Shown here piece by piece: positions 1 to 8,472 of a stretch of 36,443 nucleotides of DNA. Position 1 is the first letter of the stretch. Every line of letters begins with the position of its first letter. The notes beneath the pieces are model-generated. The model saw only the letters and a list, made by a program, of their open reading frames with translations. It was not told where the DNA came from and did no database searches. Origin of the DNA: Sulfurovum sp. (GTDB taxonomy: Bacteria > Campylobacterota > Campylobacteria > Campylobacterales > Sulfurovaceae). The stretch is taken from positions 1-36,443 of the forward strand of contig JALUBF010000011.1 in assembly GCA_027045015.1 (NCBI GenBank). Direction: 5' to 3'. Position numbers and translations under genes: made by a program.

Positions 1-481
1 TTAAAGTGTGTGACCCAAACTCTATAACTCCACTATCTCTCATCTTCTCTATCTGATCACGAGTAAGTAATTTATCGAAGTTACCATTTTCAAACTTCTC
101 CCAACTATTGTAATCATAATTTGGTACCAAATATATAGTAGCTTTAAAACCATACTTTTGTAATATAGGTAAAGCGTTGATAAAGTTATCTTCATATCCA
201 TCATCAAATGTAATACAAAAAGATTTTGACGGTAGCTCTTTTGCCTCTACCATCTGAGTTATAGTATATGAACTCCAACCATTTTTAGCAAACCACTCCA
301 TCTGCTTTTCAAAATCTTCAGGCTTTACTCTCCATTTGTTTCTCTTTTTACTATTGGGGAGATGCTCCTTTACCATATGATACATTAGGACTCTTGGCTG
401 ATTATAGGATATTGGTATACGCCACCAATTATAACGTAGCGATACAAATATAAAAATAGTAAATATTATATATATATACAT
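1..481 (-). CDS. Polysaccharide deacetylase family protein (C-terminus cut by window edge)
   Basis: Not in the ORF track because it runs off the left edge. Translating the minus strand gives a hydrophobic N-terminal anchor (YIYIIFTIFIFVSL), then a NodB-type deacetylase domain with the metal-binding motif TFDDGY near residue 100 and the start of the second motif, SHTL, at the edge. The family removes N- or O-acetyl groups from glycans; the anchor suggests an inner-membrane enzyme facing the periplasm. Two in-frame ATGs exist, at 493 and 481. The one at 481 has GGAG six bases upstream, while the one at 493 has no Shine-Dalgarno, so I chose 481. It is the last visible gene of the glycosyltransferase operon, so its substrate is probably the surface glycan built by these genes. 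Family is clear; substrate is inferred. Confidence 0.85.
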   Translation of the reverse strand, partial: MYIYIIFTIFIFVSLRYNWWRIPISYNQPRVLMYHMVKEHLPNSKKRNKWRVKPEDFEKQMEWFAKNGWSSYTITQMVEAKELPSKSFCITFDDGYEDNFINALPILQKYGFKATIYLVPNYDYNSWEKFENGNFDKLLTRDQIEKMRDSGVIEFGSHTL

Positions 482-508
482 TTTATACTCCATTTTGTAA
501 TAAACTAT

Positions 509-1351
509 TTAATTAACAACTTTAGATATAAAGTTATAAACTATATATTTAAAAAAAGATACAAATTTATTATATTTTTCATATTGAACTAAATGCTTTT
601 TAGATAAAAATTCATAATAATTATAATTACAATTTCTAAAAATTATCTTTTGAAAATATTTTTTATTATTATCTCTTTTTTTAATAGATTTACTTAATCC
701 TTCATCTAAATATGTAACAACCTTTGATGGCATATCTATAACATACATCATACTTTTAGTAGATATTTGAAGAAAAAAAGCCCATTCGTAACCATTTTTA
801 AACTCTGTTGTAAAAGAAATATCTCTAATTATAGATTTTCTCATTAGCATACTCGCATCATTTATTGGATTTATCCCAACTAAATAGTCTAAATAATCTA
901 CAAAACCTATTTTATTAATTAATGTAATATTATCTCTTTTTTCATCAATACATTTTGTAACAAGCCAATCAATAGATTTATCTTGCAAAATTTTATTTGC
1001 CTTATAAAAATAATCATCAAGAAAATAATCATCATCATCCAATAAAGCTACACAATCTAATGATTTATTCTCAAAAATCTTCTCTAAAGCTAAATTTCTA
1101 GCATAATTTACTCCTAAATTATGTTCAACTCTAAAAAAATGTACTCTTAAATCATCTAAAATTCCATATTTTTCCAAGAAGCTTTTTATATCTGTATCTG
1201 AACAATCATCTACTATATAGACTTCCCACATATTATATTTTTGTGATTGTAATGATTTAATAGCCCTAAGTAATAATTCAGGTCTATTATATGTTGGTAA
1301 TATAACTCCTATATTAATATTGTTCAATTTCAATAATCTTTCTGTAAACAT
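509..1351 (-). CDS. Glycosyltransferase family 2
   Basis: A GT-A fold GT2 enzyme of 280 aa. The domain opens at about residue 15 with IGVILPTYNRP, followed by YIVDDCSD (the nucleotide-sugar-binding Asp) and the DXD-type metal site in ALLDDDDYF near residue 105. No C-terminal membrane helices are evident, so it should be a cytosolic or membrane-peripheral sugar transferase. It overlaps the upstream GT4 gene by 38 bases. Codon 1 is ATG at 1351 without a strong Shine-Dalgarno; TTG codons 7 and 9 are alternatives, but no start exists after the GT4 stop that would keep the domain intact. The coding sequence is very AT-rich compared with the window's housekeeping genes, as expected for a variable glycan locus. 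Donor and acceptor sugars cannot be read from the sequence. Confidence 0.88.
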   Translation of the reverse strand: MFTERLLKLNNINIGVILPTYNRPELLLRAIKSLQSQKYNMWEVYIVDDCSDTDIKSFLEKYGILDDLRVHFFRVEHNLGVNYARNLALEKIFENKSLDCVALLDDDDYFLDDYFYKANKILQDKSIDWLVTKCIDEKRDNITLINKIGFVDYLDYLVGINPINDASMLMRKSIIRDISFTTEFKNGYEWAFFLQISTKSMMYVIDMPSKVVTYLDEGLSKSIKKRDNNKKYFQKIIFRNCNYNYYEFLSKKHLVQYEKYNKFVSFFKYIVYNFISKVVN

Positions 1352-2303
1352 CTACATAATTATCTTTACATTTTTGCATAGTTAATTGTTCCAAATACTC
1401 TTTTTTGACATTTGCAAAAATATCTTTATATCTATCATAATTTTGATAAACCATCTCAATTGTTTTTGTTAGATTATCTGAATCATACAATAATTCATCA
1501 GGAAGTATATCTATACAACCACTTACTTTAGTACTCAATAATACAGAAGAGTAAAATATACCCTCTATCATAGCAAGTGAAAAACCTTCTGATATAGATG
1601 ATATTATTTGTATATTAGAACTAAAAAGATAGTCATTTACATTCTCTTTAAACCCAACAAGAGAGACTTTCTTTGAAATCTTTAATCTATCTACTAAATC
1701 TTCCAAATTTTTTCTCTCTTCACCCTCACCTACAATAGTTAGATGATAATCAAAGTTTAATAATGAGACAGATTTTATTAAATTATCATAACCTTTTACT
1801 TTTCGAAGTCCTCCAACAGCTACAATATTGAATACTTTTGGCATATCTATCTTTTGTGGTTTTTTAAAATCTATACCATTATATATACGAAAATCATATT
1901 TAGCCTTAACTGTTTTACTTGTCTCTTCTGTAATAGTAGCTACATATTCTAACCCATAAAAAGATTTTTTCTTCTGAATATCATGTTTAGTTGCAATGAA
2001 TGGAGTATCTATAAAAAACTTTAAACGTTTTATAATTTGAATACTTTTTTGTTTATGTAGATGTATAATATCTGCTTTAAAATTTTTCAATATCTTAAAA
2101 AGCCACCATAAGAAAAATATATTATTTCGACCTTTTTCTATATCCATCTCTACAAAATATACACTATCATCTAAATATTGTTTAAAAAATTTATTACCCA
2201 CAAATAGCACGGTATGCTCTTTTGATAAAGCATTAGATAAATCTATACAAAATTTCTCCATACCACCTATGCTATCTCCATGTAATATCTGTACTATTTT
2301 CAT
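1314..2303 (-). CDS. Glycosyltransferase family 4 (GT-B)
   Basis: A 329-aa GT-B enzyme. The N-terminal acceptor domain has the typical GGMEK loop (residues 13-17). The C-terminal donor domain shows VAVGGLRKVKG, LTIVGEGEE and the EX7E retaining-GT signature in SEGFSLAMIEG. It starts within the last four bases of the upstream GT4 gene (ATGA overlap), indicating translational coupling. It is a close structural sibling of the next gene upstream (both 329 aa, both with KxKG and EGFSL...E motifs), consistent with an old tandem duplication that diverged to add successive sugars. Role in LOS core or surface-glycan assembly is inferred from context. Confidence 0.88.
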   Translation of the reverse strand: MKIVQILHGDSIGGMEKFCIDLSNALSKEHTVLFVGNKFFKQYLDDSVYFVEMDIEKGRNNIFFLWWLFKILKNFKADIIHLHKQKSIQIIKRLKFFIDTPFIATKHDIQKKKSFYGLEYVATITEETSKTVKAKYDFRIYNGIDFKKPQKIDMPKVFNIVAVGGLRKVKGYDNLIKSVSLLNFDYHLTIVGEGEERKNLEDLVDRLKISKKVSLVGFKENVNDYLFSSNIQIISSISEGFSLAMIEGIFYSSVLLSTKVSGCIDILPDELLYDSDNLTKTIEMVYQNYDRYKDIFANVKKEYLEQLTMQKCKDNYVDVYRKIIEIEQY

Positions 2304-3289
2304 TTCTTCTCTTCTAATATCTTTTGATATAAATCAATATACTCTAGTGCTATATTGCTCAATAATAATTTTTTCTTAACTTTATCTTGTAAATTTTTAA
2401 ATAATTTTTTATATATATCATAGTTTTGATATATATCTTCTATTTTAGATCCCATATCCTTTATATCAAATAAAAATCTATCATCCAAGATCTCTGTTGC
2501 TCCACTTACCTTTGTTGAAATAAAGAGATTAGCATAAAACAGTGATTCAACCATTACCAGAGAGAAGCCTTCACTATATGAACTTGTTACAACCAAATGA
2601 GCATTTTTCATAATCTGAGGAATATCTTCTCTAAATCCTAAAAGTTTAACACTATCTTCAAGATTATATTTTAAAATTAATTCCTCCAGATAACTTTTCT
2701 CTTTACCATCTCCTACTATTTCAAGGAGGAAAGGAAATTTTAATCTACCACAAGATTCTATTAATTTATCAAAACCTTTTATTTTATCTAATCTTCCAAC
2801 TGCTAAAATGGTAAAAATTTCATTTTTTATACTTGAAATAACCTCTATAGGTTCTACTCCATTATATATTACTTTTACATTCTTAGAGAGTACACTCTTT
2901 TTAGAATCATTAGATACAGAAATAATATTATTTATTTTATTAAATATTTTTCCTCTTCTTGCATTATGCTTTGTTCCTACAAATGGACAATTAATCCTAT
3001 TTTGTATATTGTAAATAATTCTTGTTGCTTTTGCACCATGTGAATTAATAATATCTGGATCTATCTTATTTATAAGTTTTAATAATTTTAATAATGCAAA
3101 AATATTATAACGCTTAAACTCTTTAAATGTATAAACAGATACATCTGATGATATATTTTTTAAATTTTCATACTTATCAAATGTAATTAAGACTACTTCA
3201 TTATCTTTGCTCATCTCATTGCATAAATTAATAACTACTTTTTCAGCTCCACCAAAAAGACTAGAGGCAATAAAGTGGCATATCTTCAT
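2300..3289 (-). CDS. Glycosyltransferase family 4 (GT-B), sibling of the adjacent gene
   Basis: A 329-aa GT4 enzyme with the GGAEK acceptor-domain loop near residue 13, ILAVGRLDKIKG at the start of the donor domain, LEIVGDGKE, and the EX7E motif in YSEGFSLVMVES. It overlaps the SGNH gene upstream and the GT4 gene downstream by four bases each, so all three are probably translated in a coupled way. Predicted to transfer a hexose or derivative from a nucleotide sugar onto the growing lipid-linked glycan at the cytoplasmic face. The specific linkage is unknown. Confidence 0.88.
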   Translation of the reverse strand: MKICHFIASSLFGGAEKVVINLCNEMSKDNEVVLITFDKYENLKNISSDVSVYTFKEFKRYNIFALLKLLKLINKIDPDIINSHGAKATRIIYNIQNRINCPFVGTKHNARRGKIFNKINNIISVSNDSKKSVLSKNVKVIYNGVEPIEVISSIKNEIFTILAVGRLDKIKGFDKLIESCGRLKFPFLLEIVGDGKEKSYLEELILKYNLEDSVKLLGFREDIPQIMKNAHLVVTSSYSEGFSLVMVESLFYANLFISTKVSGATEILDDRFLFDIKDMGSKIEDIYQNYDIYKKLFKNLQDKVKKKLLLSNIALEYIDLYQKILEEKK

Positions 3290-3951
3290 TTTATCTCATT
3301 TGTTATTTTTCTGTACACAGACTCTATCTTTTTTGCAACAAGTTCGTATCCTATTATATTTAAATGCGTCTCATCTTGGTATAGGTTTGCATTGTCAACA
3401 AAATCATTATAAACCTCAACACAATAAACATAATCATATTTATTTGCCAATTGTTGCATTATTTGATTATATCTTATGATTTCACTGTTTCTTGAAGTAT
3501 CCAAATTAGGTACTGTTTCAACTAAAAGAACTACTCTGTTTTGTACCTCTACAATAAGAGATTCAATATTTTTTTCATACTCTTTCAAAGGTACAACATT
3601 TGATGTACCAAAAATATGATTTAATCCGATTAATCTTGTGATTTTTTTATATTTTTTTACAATCTTTCTGGCTATTTTTCTTATTTTATTATCAGGATAA
3701 TACAACACATATGGAGCATATACAAATGTTTTCCAAGAATCAACCAAACCGTATTGGAGTAAAATTATTTCTGTATCATCAGCCATAAAATCTTGAAAAA
3801 AATAGTGCATCTCTCTAGTGGTCGACATTGTAAAAACACAATTTTTTATACTTTTTTCTATTGATTTGGCAAAAAGATCAGCATATGCTTTCCCTTTTAA
3901 TTCTCCTGTACCCAATGTATTACAATCTCCCAATGCCAATATTTGTGCCAT
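3286..3951 (-). CDS. SGNH/GDSL-like hydrolase with Cys at the nucleophile position
   Basis: The ORF track starts at 3993, but the ATG at 3951 follows a strong GGAGGTG eight bases upstream, lies one base after the upstream stop, and begins directly at MAQILALGDCNTLG, so I use it (221 aa). Block I reads GDCN where the family has GDS(N), putting Cys at residue 10 in the place of catalytic Ser. QYGLVD resembles block III with the Asp kept but the Asn missing. DETHLN at residues 193-198 supplies the Asp and His of block V, followed by GYELVA. The protein has no signal peptide and should be cytosolic. Being inside a glycosyltransferase operon it may remove or transfer an acyl group on a glycan, or be a non-catalytic relative. 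Family assignment is good; activity is uncertain. Confidence 0.72.
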   Translation of the reverse strand: MAQILALGDCNTLGTGELKGKAYADLFAKSIEKSIKNCVFTMSTTREMHYFFQDFMADDTEIILLQYGLVDSWKTFVYAPYVLYYPDNKIRKIARKIVKKYKKITRLIGLNHIFGTSNVVPLKEYEKNIESLIVEVQNRVVLLVETVPNLDTSRNSEIIRYNQIMQQLANKYDYVYCVEVYNDFVDNANLYQDETHLNIIGYELVAKKIESVYRKITNEIK

Positions 3952-3952
3952 T

Positions 3953-5041
3953 TTAACACACCTCCATATTGTAAACTTCCAACGTTTTTTCAATCATATT
4001 ATTAAGCGAAAAATTATTTTCTATATAACTGTACCCATCAAATCTAAGATTTTTAGCATCTTCTATCTTCTGAGATAGTTCTTTACTAGAACCAACACTA
4101 TAAAAATAACCATTTTTACCATCTATAACTATATCTAAAACACCACCATGATTGGTAGCTATAACTGGTCTATTCATCGCTATAGCCTCGGCTACACTTC
4201 TTCCAAAACTTTCAGGTTTTTTAGAACTGCTTACCACAACATCACTCAAAGCATATATCTGTTCTACTCTACTTTGTGAACCAGTAAAAGTTATATATTT
4301 TTGTAGATTTAACTTCTCTATCTTCTCTTTAAGTAGATTAAAATAGCCCTCTTTATCTTCTCTAACACCACCTACTATAAGCCCTAAAACATTTGGTATT
4401 CTATTTTTCACTAAAGATATAGCATTTATAAATGTCTCTAAATCTTTTAATTGTGTTATCCTGCCAACTGATGTTACAATATATCTATCTTCTAACTCAT
4501 ATCTTTCTTTAAACTCATCTATAAATTTTATATCTATATTATTTGGATTAAATATATCCAAATCCACCCCTCTTGGGATAACTTCTATCTTATCTTTATC
4601 TACATCATAATGCTTTTTTATATAAGATTCAACAGCACTACTAACGCAAATAACTCTATCTCCTTTAGTCATAATAGCACTATATGTACTCACACTGTTA
4701 AATCCATGAACTGTAGTTACAAAAGGTAATCCTAACTTCTTATTTGCCCAGTAAGTTAGCCATGCAGGGACACGAGAACGTGCATGAAGTATATCTGGTT
4801 TCAATTCTCTTAAAATTTTTCTCAACCTAAGCATACGAAGTGGTGCAGTAAAAGAATTTTTAGAACATATATCTAATGTGATATGCTCTGCTCCATCTGC
4901 TTCTATCTGAGAGACTAACTTTCCCCCTGAACTTATAACTATACTTTTATGCCCTAGCTTAACAAGTTCACGACTTAACTCCATAGTACCACGCTCTACT
5001 CCACCCTCATTAAGCTCTGGTAGCAGTTGTACTATTTTCAT
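3953..5041 (-). CDS. Glycosyltransferase family 4, LPS-core type
   Basis: A 362-aa GT-B enzyme of the WaaG/RfaG-like branch. Visible features are GGVERGTMEL at residues 13-22, the acceptor-domain HARSRVPAW and VTTVHG segments, the linker VIPRGVDLDIFNP, the donor-domain start VTSVGRITQLKD, and the EX7E motif PESFGRSVAEA followed by PVIATNHGG. This set is typical of transferases that add a hexose to the LPS inner core. It overlaps the ELM1-family gene by four bases and ends one base before the SGNH gene; its last codons carry that gene's ribosome binding site. The exact sugar is unknown. Confidence 0.9.
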   Translation of the reverse strand: MKIVQLLPELNEGGVERGTMELSRELVKLGHKSIVISSGGKLVSQIEADGAEHITLDICSKNSFTAPLRMLRLRKILRELKPDILHARSRVPAWLTYWANKKLGLPFVTTVHGFNSVSTYSAIMTKGDRVICVSSAVESYIKKHYDVDKDKIEVIPRGVDLDIFNPNNIDIKFIDEFKERYELEDRYIVTSVGRITQLKDLETFINAISLVKNRIPNVLGLIVGGVREDKEGYFNLLKEKIEKLNLQKYITFTGSQSRVEQIYALSDVVVSSSKKPESFGRSVAEAIAMNRPVIATNHGGVLDIVIDGKNGYFYSVGSSKELSQKIEDAKNLRFDGYSYIENNFSLNNMIEKTLEVYNMEVC

Positions 5042-5925
5042 AGAGTAACTCCTTTAAGATATTTTCTAAAATCTATTTTACTATTTTTACTTTCAATTTT
5101 ATCATTATAGATATGCACATATCCATCTTTTTGTAAATCTTCTATAAAATGTTCAAATTTATTATCTTTTTTACTATCTAATGGCAATATAACTACATCT
5201 GATTTACCATAAGATATAGCCTCAGATATCATAGACGTGCTATCTCCTGTGATAAAGACTACTTCACACTGCTCTAAAAAATCAGATATTGGATTTACTC
5301 TATTTTTTGAAAATATTACCTCATATTCAAAATGATATGACTCAACCAAGCTCTCTATCTCTTTAGATGTTCGAGGAGAGGTGGTAATAGCTATATCATA
5401 CCCATCATAATAGCCAACTATAAAATCAAGTTGAGATTTTAATCTCTCTTTTGATATAGTAAAAATACTATTATCCCCACCTACAATAATGGCTATGGAT
5501 TTTCTATTTGATAGATATATCCCTTTTGGTTCAACATAAGCAAAATTGGCAGGTATCTCTATAATATTTTTATATTTTGGTGCATTATCATGACTTTGAG
5601 AAAATATATAATCAAAATCATATCTATATCCACGAGGCAACATCATCACAATAGACTTGGCTCTCATATCTTTAGCTAAAGTTTTTACTGCATAGTATGT
5701 TGTTGAGCCACTACCAACTACTACATTGTAACTCTTTTTAACATCTGCTATAAAAACTCTTTTAGATAAAATATTACACCTATCCAACAGATATGTAATA
5801 GACTTTAAAAATCTACTTTTAAATCTAACCTCAACTATATCATACTCATAACCTAGATACTTTGCTAAAGCTATTGACTGGTTTAGATGACCTAAACGCC
5901 CATCACTTAGTATCAATATTCTCAT
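5038..5925 (-). CDS. ELM1/GtrOC1-family putative glycosyltransferase (mitochondrial-fission ELM1-like)
   Basis: A 295-aa protein that matches the ELM1-like family (formerly DUF1022): N-terminal ILSDGRLGHLNQS, VVGSGSTTYY, IIVGGDNSIF, TTSPRTSKEIES and FITGDSTSMISEA. The family looks like a GT-B glycosyltransferase and was named after a plant mitochondrial fission protein; in bacteria it often sits in LPS gene clusters. Here it overlaps lpxL upstream and a GT4 gene downstream by four bases each, so it is an integral operon member. I infer a sugar-transfer step on lipid A/inner core. Family is fairly certain from motifs; the reaction is not. Confidence 0.82.
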   Translation of the reverse strand: MRILILSDGRLGHLNQSIALAKYLGYEYDIVEVRFKSRFLKSITYLLDRCNILSKRVFIADVKKSYNVVVGSGSTTYYAVKTLAKDMRAKSIVMMLPRGYRYDFDYIFSQSHDNAPKYKNIIEIPANFAYVEPKGIYLSNRKSIAIIVGGDNSIFTISKERLKSQLDFIVGYYDGYDIAITTSPRTSKEIESLVESYHFEYEVIFSKNRVNPISDFLEQCEVVFITGDSTSMISEAISYGKSDVVILPLDSKKDNKFEHFIEDLQKDGYVHIYNDKIESKNSKIDFRKYLKGVTL

Positions 5926-6815
5926 TTTTTATATATCTCAGGGTAGTATAGTTTCCATCTTCTATGTTGCCAAAACCAATCTTCTGGCTTCTTTCTAATC
6001 TGCTCTTCTAAAATATCTGAAAGATTTTGAGATAGTTTTTGAACCTCTTGTTCTGTCATATTTGGCTTAACTTCTATTGGCTCTAAAAAAACCAATCTAT
6101 GTTTTTCAAATCCATCTCTTATACTAAATATAGGAACTATAACAGCACCTAATTTAGATGCCAAGCGTACAGGAGAATCTACTTGAGATGCTCTATGTCC
6201 AAAAAAATTAACATCAACACCTTGCTTTGGATTGATACTCTGATCTATAGTCAATGCTATTGTTCTACTATTTTTCAATGATTTAACTATACACTTAGCT
6301 GCACCATCTTTTTCACACATCTGCAAATTTTGTCTATCTCTTGCTTTGGTAAAGATATCATTTATATATCTGTTATTTAGCTTTCTACTTATAATGGTCA
6401 AAGGATTATAATATGTTGCAAAAAATGGTAAAGATAACTCCCAACATCCATAATGTCCCGAAACTGTTATAATCTTTTTATTCTCTTCTAAAAGTTTTAA
6501 AATTATCTCTTCATTCTCTACACAATGGATCTTCTTTTTCATACTATCCAAAGGGGCTTTTTGAAGAACTATAAACTCATATAAATTATAAGCCATATTT
6601 ATCAAGGAACTCTTAATAATATCTCTCTTTTCATCTTCTGTTTTGCTATCACCAAATGCCAAATCTAAATTTGCTTTAGCTATCTTATAGTGTTTTTTAT
6701 CTAAAACATACCCTAAATAAGCCATAAAATGCAATATATTTTTCATAAAAACTCTTGGTAAAAAACGAAATAGAAATTCAAAAAATTTGTAAATTAAATA
6801 TATAATATAATCCAA
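5922..6815 (-). CDS. lpxL: Lipid A biosynthesis acyltransferase (LpxL/HtrB family)
   Basis: A 297-aa member of the lysophospholipid/lipid A acyltransferase family. The catalytic HX4(D/E) motif is HYGCWE (H121, E126), and RASQVDSP and the C-terminal WFWQHRRWK are family hallmarks. It adds a secondary acyl chain to lipid A at the inner membrane, held by an N-terminal hydrophobic segment (FFEFLFRFLPRVF). The start is TTG at 6815, supported by GAGGAG five bases upstream. It heads the operon, overlapping the ELM1-family gene by four bases. Which LpxL/LpxM-type chain it adds cannot be told; in Campylobacter relatives it is called htrB or waaM. Confidence 0.88.
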   Translation of the reverse strand: MDYIIYLIYKFFEFLFRFLPRVFMKNILHFMAYLGYVLDKKHYKIAKANLDLAFGDSKTEDEKRDIIKSSLINMAYNLYEFIVLQKAPLDSMKKKIHCVENEEIILKLLEENKKIITVSGHYGCWELSLPFFATYYNPLTIISRKLNNRYINDIFTKARDRQNLQMCEKDGAAKCIVKSLKNSRTIALTIDQSINPKQGVDVNFFGHRASQVDSPVRLASKLGAVIVPIFSIRDGFEKHRLVFLEPIEVKPNMTEQEVQKLSQNLSDILEEQIRKKPEDWFWQHRRWKLYYPEIYKK

Positions 6816-6842
6816 AAATACTCCTCTTGTACAATTAACTAT

Positions 6843-6848
6843 ATTTTA
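6843..6848 (-). promoter_or_regulatory. Candidate -10 box of the lpxL/glycan operon
   Basis: On the minus strand TTTTAGATAAAATATAG contains TAAAAT about 28 bases upstream of the TTG start. No recognisable -35 box is seen, as is usual for this phylum. It is the only plausible promoter for the whole minus-strand glycan operon in the 108-base divergent gap. Confidence 0.4.
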
Positions 6849-6890
6849 TCTAAAACGCATAAAGATTTATATCTTTTTAAATTAATTGGC

Positions 6891-6896
6891 TATAAT
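6891..6896 (+). promoter_or_regulatory. Promoter -10 box upstream of hisH
   Basis: A perfect TATAAT in the context TTGGCTATAATCACAC, 27 bases before the hisH GTG and preceded by T/A-rich runs. The same TATAATCACA string recurs upstream of the leuA leader, supporting it as the local promoter consensus. Confidence 0.65.
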
Positions 6897-6923
6897 CACA
6901 CTAATTTACATAAGGAAATCAAC

Positions 6924-7535
6924 GTGATTGGAATCGTCGATTATAATATGGGTAACTTAGCATCTGTTATAAATGCATTTAAAAAAGTTGGTGCTGATAC
7001 TAGGCTAGAGAGTAATCCTGAAAAACTTGCAAACTACGATAAGCTTATCTTACCAGGAGTTGGTGCTTTTGGTGATGCTATGGAGCATCTAAAAAGTAAT
7101 GGAATGGATAGTGCCATCAAAGAGTATGCAAAGAGTGGAAAACCTCTTTTGGGCATCTGTCTTGGAATGCAACTTCTTTTTGAGAGTTCTCAAGAGTTTG
7201 GTGCAACTGAAGGTTTAGGACTCATAGAAGGTAAAGTAGTAGCGTTTGATAAGTCAAAGTTTGACCATAAACTAAAAGTTCCTCATATGGGTTGGAATGA
7301 ACTTTTTAAACAAAAAGATGTCAAACTTTTTGAAGGATTGGAAGAAGAGTTTTATCTCTATTTTGTCCACTCTTTTCATGCAGTATGTGATGACAAATAT
7401 GCCATAGGAAAAACATATTATGGCTATGAATTTGTAAGTGCTGTAAATAAAGATAACATCTACGGCATACAACCACACCCAGAAAAGAGTCATAAAAATG
7501 GCTTAAAAATCATAGAGAATTTTGTAAATCTATAG
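6924..7535 (+). CDS. hisH: Imidazole glycerol phosphate synthase, glutamine amidotransferase subunit
   Basis: A 203-aa class I glutamine amidotransferase. The oxyanion segment PGVGAFGDA, the nucleophile in GICLGMQ (C79) and the His/Glu pair in QPHPEKS (H185, E187) complete the triad. It supplies ammonia to HisF for making IGP and AICAR in histidine biosynthesis; hisF is not in this window. The start is GTG at 6924 with AAGGAAA seven bases upstream. It is the first gene of the plus-strand run and is followed, after 16 bases, by an unrelated ATPase gene rather than hisA. The Pro in QPHPEKS replaces the more common Phe or Tyr (QFHPEKS) but lies beside, not on, a catalytic residue. Confidence 0.95.
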   Translation: MIGIVDYNMGNLASVINAFKKVGADTRLESNPEKLANYDKLILPGVGAFGDAMEHLKSNGMDSAIKEYAKSGKPLLGICLGMQLLFESSQEFGATEGLGLIEGKVVAFDKSKFDHKLKVPHMGWNELFKQKDVKLFEGLEEEFYLYFVHSFHAVCDDKYAIGKTYYGYEFVSAVNKDNIYGIQPHPEKSHKNGLKIIENFVNL

Positions 7536-7551
7536 CCCAAAAGGAAAACCA

Positions 7552-8472
7552 ATGAACGAACATTTCATAAAAAATATAGAGATCAAAAATTTTAAATGTT
7601 TTAAAGACTTCAAGGCAGAGGGCTTTGGTAGAGTTAATCTTATTGGTGGGAAAAATAATGTGGGGAAGACGGCTTTTATGGAGGCTGTTTATATTGTTGC
7701 TGATACTAGAAATAAAAAAGATAAAGATATTCTTGGTACATTTATAACAATAGAAAGCTTTAGGGGAATGCCAAATAAGATTAGTGGTAATGAACTGAAA
7801 ATTATTAATAATAAATATTATAATATAAAGATAAAAACAAATACTTTTGAATTGAAGTCAACATTAAAAAAAGATGAATCTCTTGTTGCTGAAAATACTG
7901 AATTATCTTTTACAAATACTAGTTATAATTTTATTCCTAGTTATATGGTAGATAATAAATTAATAGATAATATTTTTAATAAAATCAAAAAACAAAGAAA
8001 AAGAGATAAACTAAATAAGATTTTAAATGAATTTGATAGTAATATTTTGGAATTTGATATTATAGAAGAAAAACCACAAGTATTTTTAAAGACACTTGAT
8101 ACTTTTCAAAATGTATCAGAGTTAGGGCATGGTTTAAAAAGATATATAGCTATTGTCAGTTCAATTTTAATAAATAAAGATGGTATTTTATTTATAGACG
8201 AAATAGAAAATGGAATCCACTACACAAACCTAGACAAACTATGGGAAATAATCCTGAGTATCTCAAAACAACAAAATGTTCAAGTCTTCGCTACAACCCA
8301 CTCAAAAGAGTCTATAGAGTCTTATGCTAGGGTGGCTAAAAAATTAGAAGATAAAGAGATAATATTTATAGAACTATGTAAAAGAGAAGAAAATATAAAA
8401 GCTTTTGTTTACCCTTATGATTGGTTTATAGATGAGATAGAACAAGAGCATGAGGTACGAGGATGTCTCTAA
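7552..8472 (+). CDS. AAA/ABC-type ATPase, OLD/AriA-like
   Basis: A 306-aa ATPase of the AAA_15/AAA_21 (OLD/RecF-like) type. It opens with IKNFKCFKDF, typical of the family, then Walker A GKNNVGKT (33-40). The middle third (about 70-185) is Lys/Asn-rich and unassigned. LGHGLKR (191-197) occupies the place of the ABC signature, Walker B is ILFIDEIEN (212-220), and the switch His is in ATTHS (H250). It overlaps the TOPRIM-like gene by ten bases, so the two form a unit, as in OLD-family and PARIS (AriA/AriB) defence systems. It sits between hisH and hisA and is more AT-rich than both, suggesting later insertion. Defence function is an inference; the fold is certain. Confidence 0.88.
   Translation: MNEHFIKNIEIKNFKCFKDFKAEGFGRVNLIGGKNNVGKTAFMEAVYIVADTRNKKDKDILGTFITIESFRGMPNKISGNELKIINNKYYNIKIKTNTFELKSTLKKDESLVAENTELSFTNTSYNFIPSYMVDNKLIDNIFNKIKKQRKRDKLNKILNEFDSNILEFDIIEEKPQVFLKTLDTFQNVSELGHGLKRYIAIVSSILINKDGILFIDEIENGIHYTNLDKLWEIILSISKQQNVQVFATTHSKESIESYARVAKKLEDKEIIFIELCKREENIKAFVYPYDWFIDEIEQEHEVRGCL

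Noticed and set aside
6816-6923. Histidine leader peptide before hisH
   Set aside because: The 108-base gap contains no run of His codons or terminator-like stem.
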